A DNA stretch of 64,000 bases. It comes from Sporothrix humicola (Eukaryota > Ascomycota > Sordariomycetes > Ophiostomatales > Ophiostomataceae). The notes under the pieces were generated by a model that made no database searches, was not told the DNA's origin, and saw only the letters and a list, made by a program, of their open reading frames with translations. Where the stretch lies: assembly GCA_021396245.1 (NCBI GenBank), contig WNYE01000016.1:186001-250000 (forward strand), written 5' to 3'. Position numbers and translations under genes: made by a program. The stretch's first letter is position 1; the number at the start of each line of letters is the position of its first letter. This document shows, one piece after another, positions 21,080 to 31,367 of this stretch.

Positions 21080-23352
21080 AAACGCAATAACAACACAATG
21101 CTGGCAACCACATTGCACTTACAAACACATCACATCACACGCACGTTCACAGACATCATTGCAATTGTCAGCCAGACGTTTCCCCTCACACTAAGATGAC
21201 CCGACCTCCGGGCCGCGGACATTCGTCGCCAATTATCGCCCTATCAAACCGGTCGACAGCCGTTGTGGTTGTGTCGTCTTTTGCCGTTTCTGTCGTTGGT
21301 CAGTTTGGAGAAGCCTCGAAAAACAACACTAGCTTCAACAAAGGCGTGCCACAAGTCGCGAAGCGGACAAGAAAGGGAGAAGTCGTCGGCTACATCGCGT
21401 GTCCGTCGCAAGTAAACATGAAGACGACATCGATCTGGTCCAGTGACCCCTCTTTTTTTTTGTCGTATGCTGTCGAAAGCAAAGCTGCTTATAAACCAAA
21501 GCTCGCAAAAGGAGGAGGAGAAGGGAAAGGACAGACAAAAGGACGATAGTAAAAGCATCCTGTGGCGTAGATGTAGAGAAACTGGGACGGAAAAGACGTA
21601 GGCACTCTGGATGAAACGTGAAACTAAGGCGAGCAAAAGCCAGTAAGACGAACAAGACGAAACGAACAGCAGGGAAAGAGCCAATAAAGAGCTTGCAGTA
21701 ATTGGAGGCGATCGTCCTGGGTGGCATGAACAAATACGCGAGCGAAATGACGCCAGCCTTGTCGAGCCAACTGAGCCAACCTAATGAGCTGCTGGGGTTG
21801 TACGTTTAAGAGAAAAGAAACTGTTCATAATTCTAATGGTTGCATGTCGATCTGGTCCGACTTTGAGTAGGATGCAACTCGATGGCGTTTTCGAGGAAAA
21901 GACCTGATATTAAGGACGGAGGATGGAGGATAGACGGGGAAAGAGACGGGGAACGGAGGCAGCGGAGGCGAAGACGACGGGCAAGTCATAAAGATGTGAG
22001 ACGAGAGAAGATGGGGTAAAAAATAAAAATAAAAAATAAAAATACCGCGAAATAAAGTGATGACTCGAGGTTGTCGGTTGAATCCTCAGTTTGGCCTGTT
22101 TATTTTCATCTCGGTTGGTCTTCTCTTAGCTCGTCTCCTCACTAACACCATCGGCACGGGAGTGGCGCAATGCGTGGGTGGTCGATTGTGTGATCTGGAC
22201 CCGGCTCTCGAAAATCTCGGACAATCTCAGAAAATCTCCAAATTCAGTCAATTGCGGGGACTTACACGCGAAATCGACAGTCTATTGGACAACTGACCAT
22301 TACATTTCAAGACTCGTCCGTGTAAATGATGACCAGGGCACAACGTCCGCGAGACGGGGTCTCCAGAGCTCCAAGGAAGAACGGAAAAAGAAAGAAGAGA
22401 AGAAAAAGAAAAGAAAAGCGAGAGAAAGAACAAAATAAAGTATGCAGTAGGGAGCTTGTTTCTTTCTCTTTCACCTCGTCCGACCACACCTCGGACAACT
22501 CCCGCCTTCTAGCCCGCGAACAGGAAAGCGCCCATGAGCTTGAATACGCCTCCTTGTGCATACCGGTACTTGACCTCATATTTCCAACTTCAACATCCAA
22601 CGCCATCCGGCGGTTTACCTGGTTCTGTCGTACCCCGAGTACAGTCGTATTTCTTCTCTCCTCCATCCAACGGCTTGCTCCGTTTACCCCCCACGTTCTT
22701 TTGTTGCTTCGCTCACTCGTTAGCGGGCACGTTATTTCTTTACCCTGCTCAAAAAGGATCAATAACGCTCTAGGATCTCAACGCTCGCTCTCGCTCTCTA
22801 TGAATCATACTGAGTAGGTAACTGCCTTTGAACATACAGTCACAGTAGGATGCTCGTCTATATGTAGAGCTTTCTGGCTCGGCCGGGGAGGATGGCGTCT
22901 TCGTGGCTCCATCTTATACTGCCGAGATGCTTGTCCAGAAAAACATCCGAGTGGATGCAACTACGACCCTCGAACCGTTTTTAATCCCCCGACCTGGCCG
23001 GATGGTTTTTTGAATGGTTAGACAATGGGTAGTCTCAAGGTATGGCTTCAACGGGGCCGAGATCTCATCATCACGACCGTTGTCGTCCTCATCGGCCCGT
23101 GGCCAACCAGAGGAAGATACGAGGGAGGTAAGATGGAGCCATGTGCACTTGTACAGCTATATCCGTAGAGCTCGGGGTAACTCGCGTAGAACATGTCTAA
23201 AAAGACAGGCAAGACGAAAGCACGCCTTAGACAAGGAACATGGGGGAGTGGACACGATGGGGACATGATCAGCGGGGGTGCAAGTATAAGTAAAAAATAA
23301 CGAAGAGTGGGTTCGTCAAGACGGACGAACAAGACGAACGGTACGGAGACAT

Positions 23353-23739
23353 ATGGGAGAAAAAGGAATGAGAAAAGAAAGAAGGAATATGAAAAAGGGT
23401 TCGGATGCAACGATAAACCCGGACTTCTCATGCTCACATCCACGGAATTGCGTGTGCGGCTGCATGGATCATGGCCTGGATTACCAAGGCGAACTGACTT
23501 ACACGGGAAAACATCAGGCCAGGAGAGGAGCTGTTGGGAGGAAAGCAAGTAGAGAAAATCAAATGCATCAAGGTCACAAAATGCACCTCTGTATCCTTTG
23601 TAACACAGCGGTCAGCAATGACGGTCATGGCTGCTCGCATGGCTACGACACAAGCTTGGCCAGATCCAGCGGCATGGATACCAGAAAGATGCGCAGATTA
23701 ATTGCCTTCTTCGCCAAAGTAATGCGTGGCAAAGACTAA
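23353..23739 (+). CDS. Doubtful small Cys/His-rich ORF
   Basis: An ATG-started frame of 128 codons with a basic N-terminus and two Cys/His clusters: NCVCGCMDHG near residue 33 and HLCILCN followed by GHGCSHG near residues 78-95. The spacing is loosely reminiscent of metal-binding knuckles, but it does not match a family I know. It lies in an intergenic region that should contain the permease promoter, and there is no codon-bias support. It may be a chance frame. Confidence 0.2.
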   Translation: MGEKGMRKERRNMKKGSDATINPDFSCSHPRNCVCGCMDHGLDYQGELTYTGKHQARRGAVGRKASRENQMHQGHKMHLCILCNTAVSNDGHGCSHGYDTSLARSSGMDTRKMRRLIAFFAKVMRGKD

Positions 23740-23848
23740 AGAGGAGAGTTCTTCTATATCGTCTGTGCTCCCCATGCAGGCCACGCATTCAATCGAATTT
23801 GCTTGAAGTTGTCTGTTCCGGTTCGTGGATCGTCGCTGTCCCAAGCCG

Positions 23849-23859
23849 TATATAAAATA
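23849..23859 (+). promoter_or_regulatory. TATA box of the permease gene
   Basis: TATATAAAATA lies about 115 bp upstream of the ATG at 23967. It is the clearest TATA element in this spacer on the plus strand. Confidence 0.55.
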
Positions 23860-23966
23860 CTTTGTGTCCCGTCCCATGTGCATATCCCACTGATCATCCG
23901 TCTTCGTGCCTTCCACTAACCTTCCTCCTTATTTATTTCTGCTCCGTCTCATCACCACACACACAC

Positions 23967-25723
23967 ATGGCCGACACTGGCGAGAAGACGGCTGCTGGCC
24001 GTACCACCTCGCTGTCGCCGTCACCATCCAGCGGGGACAATACAACACACGATGGGGGTTTACATTCGGCCCCATCTGACGACGATATCGACAAGGACGG
24101 TCTCACGGCGGCCAACCGTGCCGTCGCCGAACGGCTCGTCTCCGAAAAGCCCAAGCAGACATGGAAGTCTAAGATCTGGGACACGTTCGACAAGAGCCCC
24201 GAGGAGCGCAAGTTCTTGTTCAAGCTGGACGCCGTCGTGCTCACGTTTGCGTCGCTCGGCTACTTTATGAAGTACCTCGACCAGGTCAACATCAACAACG
24301 CCTTCGTCTCGGGCATGCGGGAGGATCTGGGCCTGTACGGCAACCAGCTTAACTACATAACAACCTGCTGGACCGTCGGCTACGTTATTGGAGAGATCCC
24401 TAGGTGAGTCGAGATTCTCGCACATCCCATCTTCCTGCTACGCGCTGACCGTGATGACCGTGAAGCAACCTCATTCTTACCCGCGTCCGCCCGTCGATCT
24501 GGATCCCCGCCTGTGAAGTCGTGTGGTCCGTCCTCACCATCTTGACTTGCAAGTGCAACAATGTCACCCAAATCTACGTCCTCCGCTTCTTCATCGGCCT
24601 CGCCGAGAGTACCTTTTATCCGGGCATGCAGTATGTGATTGGCTCGTGGTACCGCCGCGAAGAGCTTGCCAAACGGTCCTGCATCTTCCATGCGGCCGGC
24701 GCCATTGGTACCATGTTTTCCGGCTACCTCATGGCCGCCGTCTACCACTTGGACGGCGTCAACGGGTTCCGCGGCTGGCAGTGGCTGTTCATTATTGACG
24801 CCGTCATCTCGCTGCCGATTGCCACGGCCGGCTTCTTCATGATGCCCGACGTGCCCGAGATCACGCGCGCCTGGTACTTTTCGAAAGACGAGATCGCCAT
24901 TGCCAAACAGCGTATGAAGCTTGAGGGCCGGGCCAACCGGGCCCCCTTTACGCGGCAAAAGTTTAAGCGCATCTTTTCCAGCTGGCATATTTATCTCCTG
25001 GTCCTTCTGTACATTTTGTTCAACAACGGCTCGGGATTCGGTGGCCAGCCGGCGTTCTCGCTCTGGCTCAAGTCGCAGGGCTATTCCGTGACCCAGTACA
25101 ACGTCTACCCGACCTTTGCGTCCCTCGTCCAGGTCATCTCGACATTTGTCTACGCCTGGACCTCCGACACCGTCTTCAAAGGCGCCCGCTGGCCGCCCAT
25201 TGTCTTTTCCGGCGCCGCCACGTTCGTCATCTATGTCAGTTTGTCGGTGTGGGACATCCCCAACGGCTGGAAATGGGCCTGCTTCATGTTGGCCTATCTA
25301 GGCGGCGGTATTTCTGGGCTCACGTTTGCCTGGGCCCACGAAATTTGCAAGGACGACAACGAAGAGCGCGCTCTTGTTACGGGCGCCATGAACGAAATGG
25401 CCTATGTCGTCCAGGCCTGGCTGCCCCTCATCATCTGGCAGACCGTCGATGCGCCCAACTACCACAAGGGCTTTGTCACCGAGATTTTCATCGCGGTCGG
25501 CCTCATCGTCACCGCCTTCGTCATCCGCTTCCTGCACCGCCGCGAGCTGCAAAAGAAGGCGCGCGCACAGCCCCATGCAGGCGGCGATCAAGAGGCGGCC
25601 GTCGGTGGTGGAAATGGCGAAGAGAGAAGCGAGGGCGAGAGCGGCGAGTCGGAGGTGGCGGCCGTTAACAGCAGTATTAATAGCAAGGCGGTGCCCGTCA
25701 CAGTGTCGGAGAAGACGGGTTGA
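23967..25723 (+). CDS. Dal5/Liz1-family MFS organic-anion permease
   Basis: Two exons, 23967-24403 and 24466-25723; the 62-nt intron begins GTGAGT and restores an in-frame Ser codon. The product is 564 residues. After a 70-residue Ser/Asp-rich cytosolic tail comes a 12-helix MFS fold with family marks: KLDAVVLTFASLGYFMKYLD, QVNINNAFVSGMREDLGLYG, FFIGLAESTFYPGMQYVIGSWY, GFRGWQWLFIIDAVISLP and GGISGLTFAWAHEICKDDNE. This is the anion:cation symporter group that includes pantothenate (Fen2/Liz1), allantoate (Dal5) and sulfonate (Soa1) permeases of the plasma membrane. Liz1-like proteins are the closest match by eye. It is divergent from a TauD/Jlp1-like dioxygenase, so sulfonate uptake is an attractive alternative. 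The C-terminal tail is acidic and Gly/Ser-rich. Confidence 0.93.
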
Positions 25724-26667
25724 GGAGGGAAGTGGGTGGAGAATGGATGCGAAACAGTCCGATGTTTAATGCGCGGGACGGAGATGTGAATAGCCTTGGA
25801 TACTATCAGAATGTGTCAGACCGAATTTCTTCAAGTCAGTTTGAATATAAACTTTGAATAGATGACATCAAGACCAAAAGGAAGCAACGACTGTGAGTAT
25901 CTTGTCATTCATTCACGGAAAGACTATGCTGTCACCGGCACCATAGCGGGAGCGGAGAGCAGTCGCGCCTTCCTGCGCTGGGATCTTATCTCCTCGGTCT
26001 CCTCTTTCCCTTTTTTATCAATCAACCCCTAGGCCGTGCACGGGCCACTAGACCTTTTCTGCACGCAAAAAACTGCCGATGGCGGGCCCCCTGTCCAATC
26101 ATAGCCCCTAACTGGACAAGACTACTGGCGTGCCCCTCTGTCACTGGCCACGTTCCAGGGGATAGCTCCCCTACCCTGGGCCGCTCTTCAGGGGAGCTGC
26201 CACTCTCGAGCCACTCTGGTACAGCTGCTGTCTCACAAAATGATAGTCTCGGCTGGGCGTTTGTTTGGTTTCTGCACCATTGCTGCACCGTGCTGCACTG
26301 CTGCTGCACCTATCCAGGACCGTCCACGGATAGCTGTTTGCTGCTTGGCCAACGGAACGATTTTCGTATTTTTTGCCTTTTCCTTCTTCGTGAAGTACCA
26401 TTCTCATCTTGTCCCTTGACCTTGACCGTTTGCTTGTCACCGCCCCTTTGCGTTCCCCTTGTCAGTCGAGTCACTGGTCTACTTGTCCTCTTGGCACGCT
26501 CGTGTTTCTTCGACTCTCTTTTTTTTCTTCGTCGTCCACCTCTCCTGATTTTGTTTTTCTTCTTTTCTCAAAACTTCGTCTTACTTTCTCGTCTTCTTCC
26601 CCAAAACACCACTTTTCTTCCTCCCATAACCAACAACCCCAACATCTTCAACATCCACACATTCAAT
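25724..26667. other. Promoter region of the SFH5-like gene
   Basis: No gene is seen. It contains CCAAT near 26094, a small hairpin (AGGGGA-TAGC-TCCCCT) at about 26158-26173, the phased CTGCAC array, and a strongly CT-rich leader from about 26420 to 26660 directly before the ATG, as is usual in highly expressed fungal genes. Confidence 0.55.
26272..26309 (+). promoter_or_regulatory. Phased CTGCAC array
   Basis: CTGCAC occurs four times, starting at 26272, 26283, 26293 and 26304, at spacings of 11, 10 and 11 bp. That is one turn of the helix each, so all copies face the same side of the DNA. It lies about 360 bp upstream of the SFH5-like ATG. Confidence 0.45.
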
Positions 26668-28065
26668 ATGTCCGACAAGCCTGTTGAGACGCCCGTTGCT
26701 GAGGCCAAGGCCGCCGAAGTCGCAGAGGCTGCCCCCGCCGTCGAGGCCACCGAGGCTCCTGCGGTTGCTACCGCTCCTGTTGCCGCTCCTGTTGCTGCTG
26801 AGGAGGCAAAGCCCGCCGAGGAGACCAAGGCGGAGGAGGCCAAGCCTGCTGAAGCTGCTGCCGAGGAGAAGCCCGCCGAGGCTGCCGCTGCTGCTGCCGC
26901 ACCCGCCGAGGCTGAGGCCGCTGCCCCCGAGAAGCCCACCGTCACGCCCATCCAGGCTCTCTTTGCCGCCCAGCAGGAGCACGGCCACCCCGAGATCTGG
27001 GGCGTTACGCTCGCCGACCCGGCCACGCACGTGCCCAGCCAGATCGTCTTCCAAAAGTACCTCAACGCCAACGACGGCGACCTGGCCAAGGCCAAGGACC
27101 AGCTGCTCAAGACGCTGGCGTGGCGCAAGGAGCACAAGCCGCTCGAGCTGCTCACAAAAGAATACAACCGTGAAAAGTTTGCTGGCCTGGGCTACGTGAC
27201 GACGTACCACAAGGACGAGACGGGCGCGTACAACACGGACGAGCCGGAGACGCGGGAGGTGTTTACGTGGAATGTGTACGGGAGCACCAAGAGCATCGAC
27301 AAGACGTTTGGTGATCTCACAGAGTAAGTGGACAGTAGCAACGCGCAGCGTTGCGTTGCATCCGCCCCGTGGCAATTATTGTTATTAACCCATCGTAGGT
27401 TTTTGAACTGGCGCGTCGCCCTCATGGAGCTCGCCCTCCAGGACCTCAACCTGTCAGCCGCCACCAAGCAGATCACCGCCGACTACGACCCCTACAAGGT
27501 GTACCAGGTGCACGACTACAAGAGCATCAGCTTCCTGCGCCAGTCGCCCAGCGTCAAGGCCGCCAGCACCGAGACCATCAAGGTCATGGCCCAGAACTAC
27601 CCCGAGCTGCTCAAGGAGAAATTCTTTGTCAACGTGCCCGCTATCATGGGCTTTGTCTACTCCTTCATGAAGCTCTTCGTCGCCGCCAAGACGATCAAGA
27701 AGTTCCACCCCATGTCCAACGGCGCCGGTCTGGCCAACGAGTTTGGCAGCAGCGCCATCTCTGGTCTCGGCCAGCGCCTGCCCAACGAGTACGGCGGCAA
27801 GGCCGGCGAGCTCAAGGCCCTGGGCAAGGAGACCAAGCTCGAGGCTGCCCCGGTGGAAGCTCCCAAGGAGGTCGCCAAGGAGGAGCCCAAGGAGGCTGCT
27901 AAGGAGGCTGCTAAGGAGGAGACTCCCAAGGAGGAGGCCCCTGCTGCTGCCGCCGCTCCTGCCGCTGCCGTCGAGGAGGCTGCCCCGGCTGCCAAGGCTG
28001 AGGAGGCCACTCCTGCTGCCGCTGCTGAGACCGCCGCCGAGGCTGCGCCCGAGGCCAAGGCTTAA
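26668..28065 (+). CDS. SFH5: SFH5-like CRAL-TRIO phosphatidylinositol-transfer protein
   Basis: Two exons, 26668-27323 and 27399-28065; the 75-nt intron (GTAAGT...TAG) restores an in-frame Glu codon. The product is 440 residues. Residues 1-88 and 358-440 are Ala/Glu/Lys-rich disordered tails. Between them lies a Sec14-type unit: an N-lobe (QIVFQKYLNANDGDLAKAKD, LLKTLAWRKEH) and a CRAL-TRIO lobe (VHDYKSISFLR, YPELLKEKFFVNVPAIMGFV, LPNEYGGKAGEL). Sfh5 of yeast is a Sec14 homologue linked to phosphatidylinositol transfer at ER-plasma membrane sites and also reported as a haem-binding protein; which holds here is unknown. The long low-complexity tails are larger than in yeast. Pyrimidine-rich leader and strong codon bias suggest high expression. 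Confidence 0.9.
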
Positions 28066-28655
28066 GCGAGGCAATCCTACAGTGTTTTCGAACACAACCC
28101 TAAAACAATGACGAGAGACGAAAGCGGGCGAGTATTTGATTTTTCGACGGAGATAGTACAGCGAGCAATACCCAGACGCAGAACTTGCAGGCAGGCGGGG
28201 GTGTAAGAGAGAAAATAAAATGGAGAAAAAAAAGAACTCGGAGCAGAAGCCTGGCCTAGTGGAGGTTGAAAGCAAGCATTGATTTTTGACCTTTTGTTTT
28301 TCGTTTCTTCTCTCCTCTTTTCATTTTTGCGGGGATGGTCGTGGTGTCCATCCCACCTAATACCTAGCTTTAGAAGCAAAAGACACACCAATTGTTTTCA
28401 TTTATTCAGTGGGGACCTTGTGATATGATCGTGTTAAAGTTGTGTAAAATTAATGACATGATCCTGATATTGTTGTATCAAGTATGATCTGTGTCGGTGT
28501 TGTTCTGATAGTAGCCTGCATCGGCGAACTGCGCTTCTCTTATCGCGGTCTTAAGCTCCACAAATCGCCATCTAACAGCGGCTACATAAAGTCCGTAAGG
28601 TCAATCACTACTTCAACAACACTCCAACTTGGCATCGTCCAGTTTTCCCCTTAAA
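28066..28655. other. Intergenic region between SFH5-like and MDR genes
   Basis: No gene. A GCGATAAG box on the minus strand (CTTATCGC, 28539-28546) lies about 110 bp upstream of the MDR ATG. Confidence 0.5.
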
Positions 28656-29803
28656 ATGGAATTAGTACAGCAATGGACAACGTGCCAGGACGGCCTCGAC
28701 AAATTGGTGGAGGCAACGGCGCCTATGCCGACTCCAGGCCCTGACGAAGTCCTCGTCAAAATACACACTGTCGCTCTCAACTACCGCGATACTGAGGGTA
28801 GGTCTGGCACCATATGTATGTTTTACTTACATCCACTGACATATCAGTCTGCATGGGCTTGTACAGCCACCACAAGGCCGTAGATTCTGGTGGGCTAGAG
28901 CCGCTCGTTCCCTGCTCCGACATGTGTGGCACCGTCGTCGCCGTCGGAGAAAATCTCGGGATTGCTCACAAGGTCGGCGATCGAGTCGTCTCCGTCTTCA
29001 ACCACCTACACCGCACCGGCCACATCAAGCAGGCAGACATGAGTGCCGGTCTAGGACTTCCTCTTCCAGGAGTTCTCCAGACCCATCGCGTCTTTCCCAG
29101 TATCGGCCTGCTTCCTGCCCCGGACTATCTCACCGACGAAGAGGCCTGCTGTCTTCCCATTGCCTCCGTCACTGCATGGATGGCCATCAACGGGATGCGA
29201 CCGCTTGGTCAGCCTGGTGGTGAAGGCGAGGTAGTCCTTCTTCAAGGAACAGGCGGCGTCAGTATGGCCGGCCTACAACTTGCCAAAGCCAGCGGAGCGA
29301 CTGCAATCGTTACTTCTTCATCGGACGACAAGCTGGCAACAGCCAAAGAGATGGGCGCCGACCACTTGATCAACTACAAGACGATGCCGAGGTGGGCTGA
29401 CGCTGTCATGAAGTTGACCAACGGCCATGGTGCCGATATTATCTTTGAAAACGGCGGAGCGTCAACGCTGCTGCAGTCTTTTGACGCTGTTGCTTTTGGA
29501 GGGATCATCAACTGCATCGGCTACTTGGGCGGGAAGACCAATAAGGCGTCTGAGAACGAGGAGGATATGACCGGCATCAATGTGCTGGCACTACGGCGCA
29601 ACATGACCTTGAGGGGCATTCTGAATGGTCCAAGAGACCGTTTCGAGGAGATGCTGGCATTTTACGAAAAGACAAAGATACGCCCGGCCGTGCACCGCGT
29701 GTTTCCATTCAAGGAGAGCCGTGAGGCGTTGCAGTACCTCTTTGCGGGACAACACTTCGGAAAGGTCGTCATAAAGGTGGACGAGACTACATCTACAAAC
29801 TGA
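28656..29803 (+). CDS. MDR-superfamily (zinc-type alcohol dehydrogenase-like / quinone oxidoreductase) enzyme
   Basis: Two exons, 28656-28797 and 28848-29803; the intron is only 50 nt (GTAGGT...CAG). The product is 365 residues. The N-terminal GroES-like domain shows PGPDEVLVKIHTVALNYRD and LVPCSDMCGTVVAVGENL. The Rossmann domain has VVLLQGTGGVSMAGLQLAK (about 175-192), then SSSDDKLATAKEMGADHLINY, which binds NAD(P)H. The classical catalytic zinc ligands are not all obvious, so a quinone- or enone-reductase type is more likely than a true alcohol dehydrogenase. Probably cytosolic; substrate unknown. It stands alone between housekeeping genes. Confidence 0.92.
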
Positions 29804-30119
29804 TAGAGACATACGACATACACATCACATTGACAACAATCGGACAGAATATGGGAATGGGAAAGCCGGCAAGGGGCGCCGGTCGGTCTCTGAGGCCGTT
29901 GCTCGATTTGAGTGTATTTTCAAAATCAAGCGAAAGGTTTTTGTCTTTGTAATTGACATGTCTTGCGAAATGCAGACGGGGTAACAGCAAATAAAAAAAA
30001 CACACAAACTCCGTCATACCGACCATGCAGTGCCGTAAAATAAATCATTCATTTTTTCTTCCTAGCCCAATTTTTGTTTTTTGGTCCTCGCTTCGCTCGA
30101 GTTGGACTCGTGACGACGC
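29804..30119. other. Convergent intergenic region (MDR and RPL11)
   Basis: 316 bp holding two 3' ends. A-rich and T-rich runs occur near 29990-30000 and 30050-30080. Nothing else was seen. Confidence 0.5.
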
Positions 30120-30698
30120 TTAACGGACAATGCCGTCGAAGCGCTGCTTGAACCACTTGACGGTCTCGTCGCGGTTGATCTTGTGGCTGGTGCCAACCCG
30201 GGCCTTGGCACGGCGGCGGCGCGAGACACGCTCACCGGGGCGGGTCATGCAGCAGTAGAAGTCCATGCCGTAAATGCCGATACCAGGGTCGTACTTGATG
30301 CCCAGGTCGATGTGCTCGCTGATACCGAAGCCAAAGTTGCCCGTCTCAGAGAAGTTGCGCTTGCGCAGCTCGTACTCCTTGACCTTGAGACCACGCTCCA
30401 GGATCTCCTCGGCCTTGGGGCCGCGGATGGTGACGTGGACCGAGATCTTTTCGTTACGGCGGATACCGAACGTGCGGACGGTGTAGCGGGCCTTGGAGTA
30501 GACGGGGGTCTGACCAGACAGCTGCTCAAGCACCTTGGCGGCACGGGTCAGTCTGTCACCAGACTCGCCCACGGAGATGTTGAGGACGAGCTTCTGGATG
30601 CGGAGCTCCCGCATGGGGTTGGCGGCCTTCTCGGACTGGAAAATGTTAGACATTGTTCAGTTGAAGAAAGCTATCATATCGTCGATGGTGCTTACCAT
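30120..30698 (-). CDS. RPL11: 60S ribosomal protein L11 (uL5)
   Basis: Two exons: the first is only the ATG (30698-30696), the second is 30635-30120. The 60-nt intron starts GTAAGC and ends TTTTCCAG, with a CTGAAC branch-like site. The product is 172 residues beginning MSEKAANPMRELRIQK, close to yeast L11 (174). The rest is almost invariant: LVLNISVGESGDRLTRAAKV, SKARYTVRTFGIRRNEKISV, GFGISEHIDLGIKYDP. It sits in the central protuberance of the 60S subunit with 5S rRNA. An in-frame ATG at 30653 lies inside the intron and would give an N-terminus with MSNIFQ if the intron is kept; the spliced form fits other fungi better. Divergent from SmB; the shared spacer has AACCCTA and CACGTG. Confidence 0.96.
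30696..30698 (-). other. RPL11: First exon of RPL11 coding part: ATG only
   Basis: The donor GTAAGC follows the start codon directly. A coding first exon of just three bases occurs in a number of fungal ribosomal protein genes. The upstream 5' UTR would be part of the same exon. Confidence 0.8.
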
Positions 30699-31367
30699 TT
30701 TGATTGATTCCTCGGGTTGTTGAGGTTGTGGTGATGTTGTCGTTGGTTGGTGGTTGTCGAAGAAAGAAGGAAGAAAAGAGAAGAGACGAAATTTCGAGGG
30801 GGAAAATTAAGTGGACGATTTTCTGCAAGCCCGCGAAAATGGGAAATGGCAGACATTTTTTTTGTGCGGGCGGTGAAATAGCGCGAAACAGCCAATTAAA
30901 GGTGGGGAGGAGCAAAAAACCCTATTAGTGCCGTCACGTGCTGCAACTTGGGTGCTCAGATTCTGGTCCCTCGTCCAAGGTTGGCCACGAACTTAAGTCC
31001 GATGGAGCTACCAGCCTTATGTAAGTATAAGTGGGGCCCTTTACCGCGTCGGCAGAAACTTTGGCATTGGCGCCTGGCGTTTTGTTGACGGGCGGGTTCG
31101 TGATGCTGCCTTTTGAACCTCCTCCCCTCCCTTCTCTGCTCCTCCACAGGCATCCCCAAGCAATTCCCACAGCGGCCACTCTTGTCAAGACGAACCATCT
31201 TTACAAGACAAAACTGCGCCGAAGCTTCTCCTTACCGACAAGCTTTGAAGAACCCTCAAACGGGAAACTGAACTTGGCGAGAAGCTTTGGCTCCAATTTT
31301 TGAAACCCCCCATCTATCTCTTTAGGAAGCTTTTCTTGCTGCCCAGCAGCACCCAAAGTTGTCCAAG
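30699..31367. promoter_or_regulatory. Divergent promoter of RPL11 and SmB
   Basis: 669 bp. AACCCTA at 30918-30924 resembles the Tbf1-type (TTAGGG) box of fungal ribosomal-protein promoters, and TCACGTG at 30934-30940 is a bHLH/Cbf1-type E-box, 16 bp away. Four AAGCTT hexamers lie between about 31210 and 31335 in the SmB-proximal half. Factor identities are inferred. Confidence 0.5.

Larger units (their letters stand above)
20986..23966. other. 2.98 kb divergent intergenic region (TauD-like / permease)
   Basis: No well-supported gene. It contains a TATA element for each flanking gene, a GCGATAA box at 21234-21240 (minus orientation), an A-rich run near 22020-22045 and purine- or pyrimidine-rich segments around 22320-22440. 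A 128-codon ATG-initiated frame at 23353-23739 is listed separately as a doubtful candidate. Confidence 0.5.

Noticed and set aside
21196..21549. 117-codon plus-strand frame near the TauD-like promoter
   Set aside because: Low-complexity product starting upstream of the divergent promoter; overlapped by antisense frames of equal length.
22160..22235. tRNA-like start (TGGCGCAATGCG resembles an A box)
   Set aside because: No matching B box (GGTTCRANTCC) follows at the right distance and no cloverleaf forms.
30120..30653. RPL11 starting at the ATG at 30653
   Set aside because: It would add the residues SNIFQ, absent in fungal L11. TTTTCCAG inside that codon run is a good acceptor, and an ATG with a perfect donor lies 45 bases upstream.
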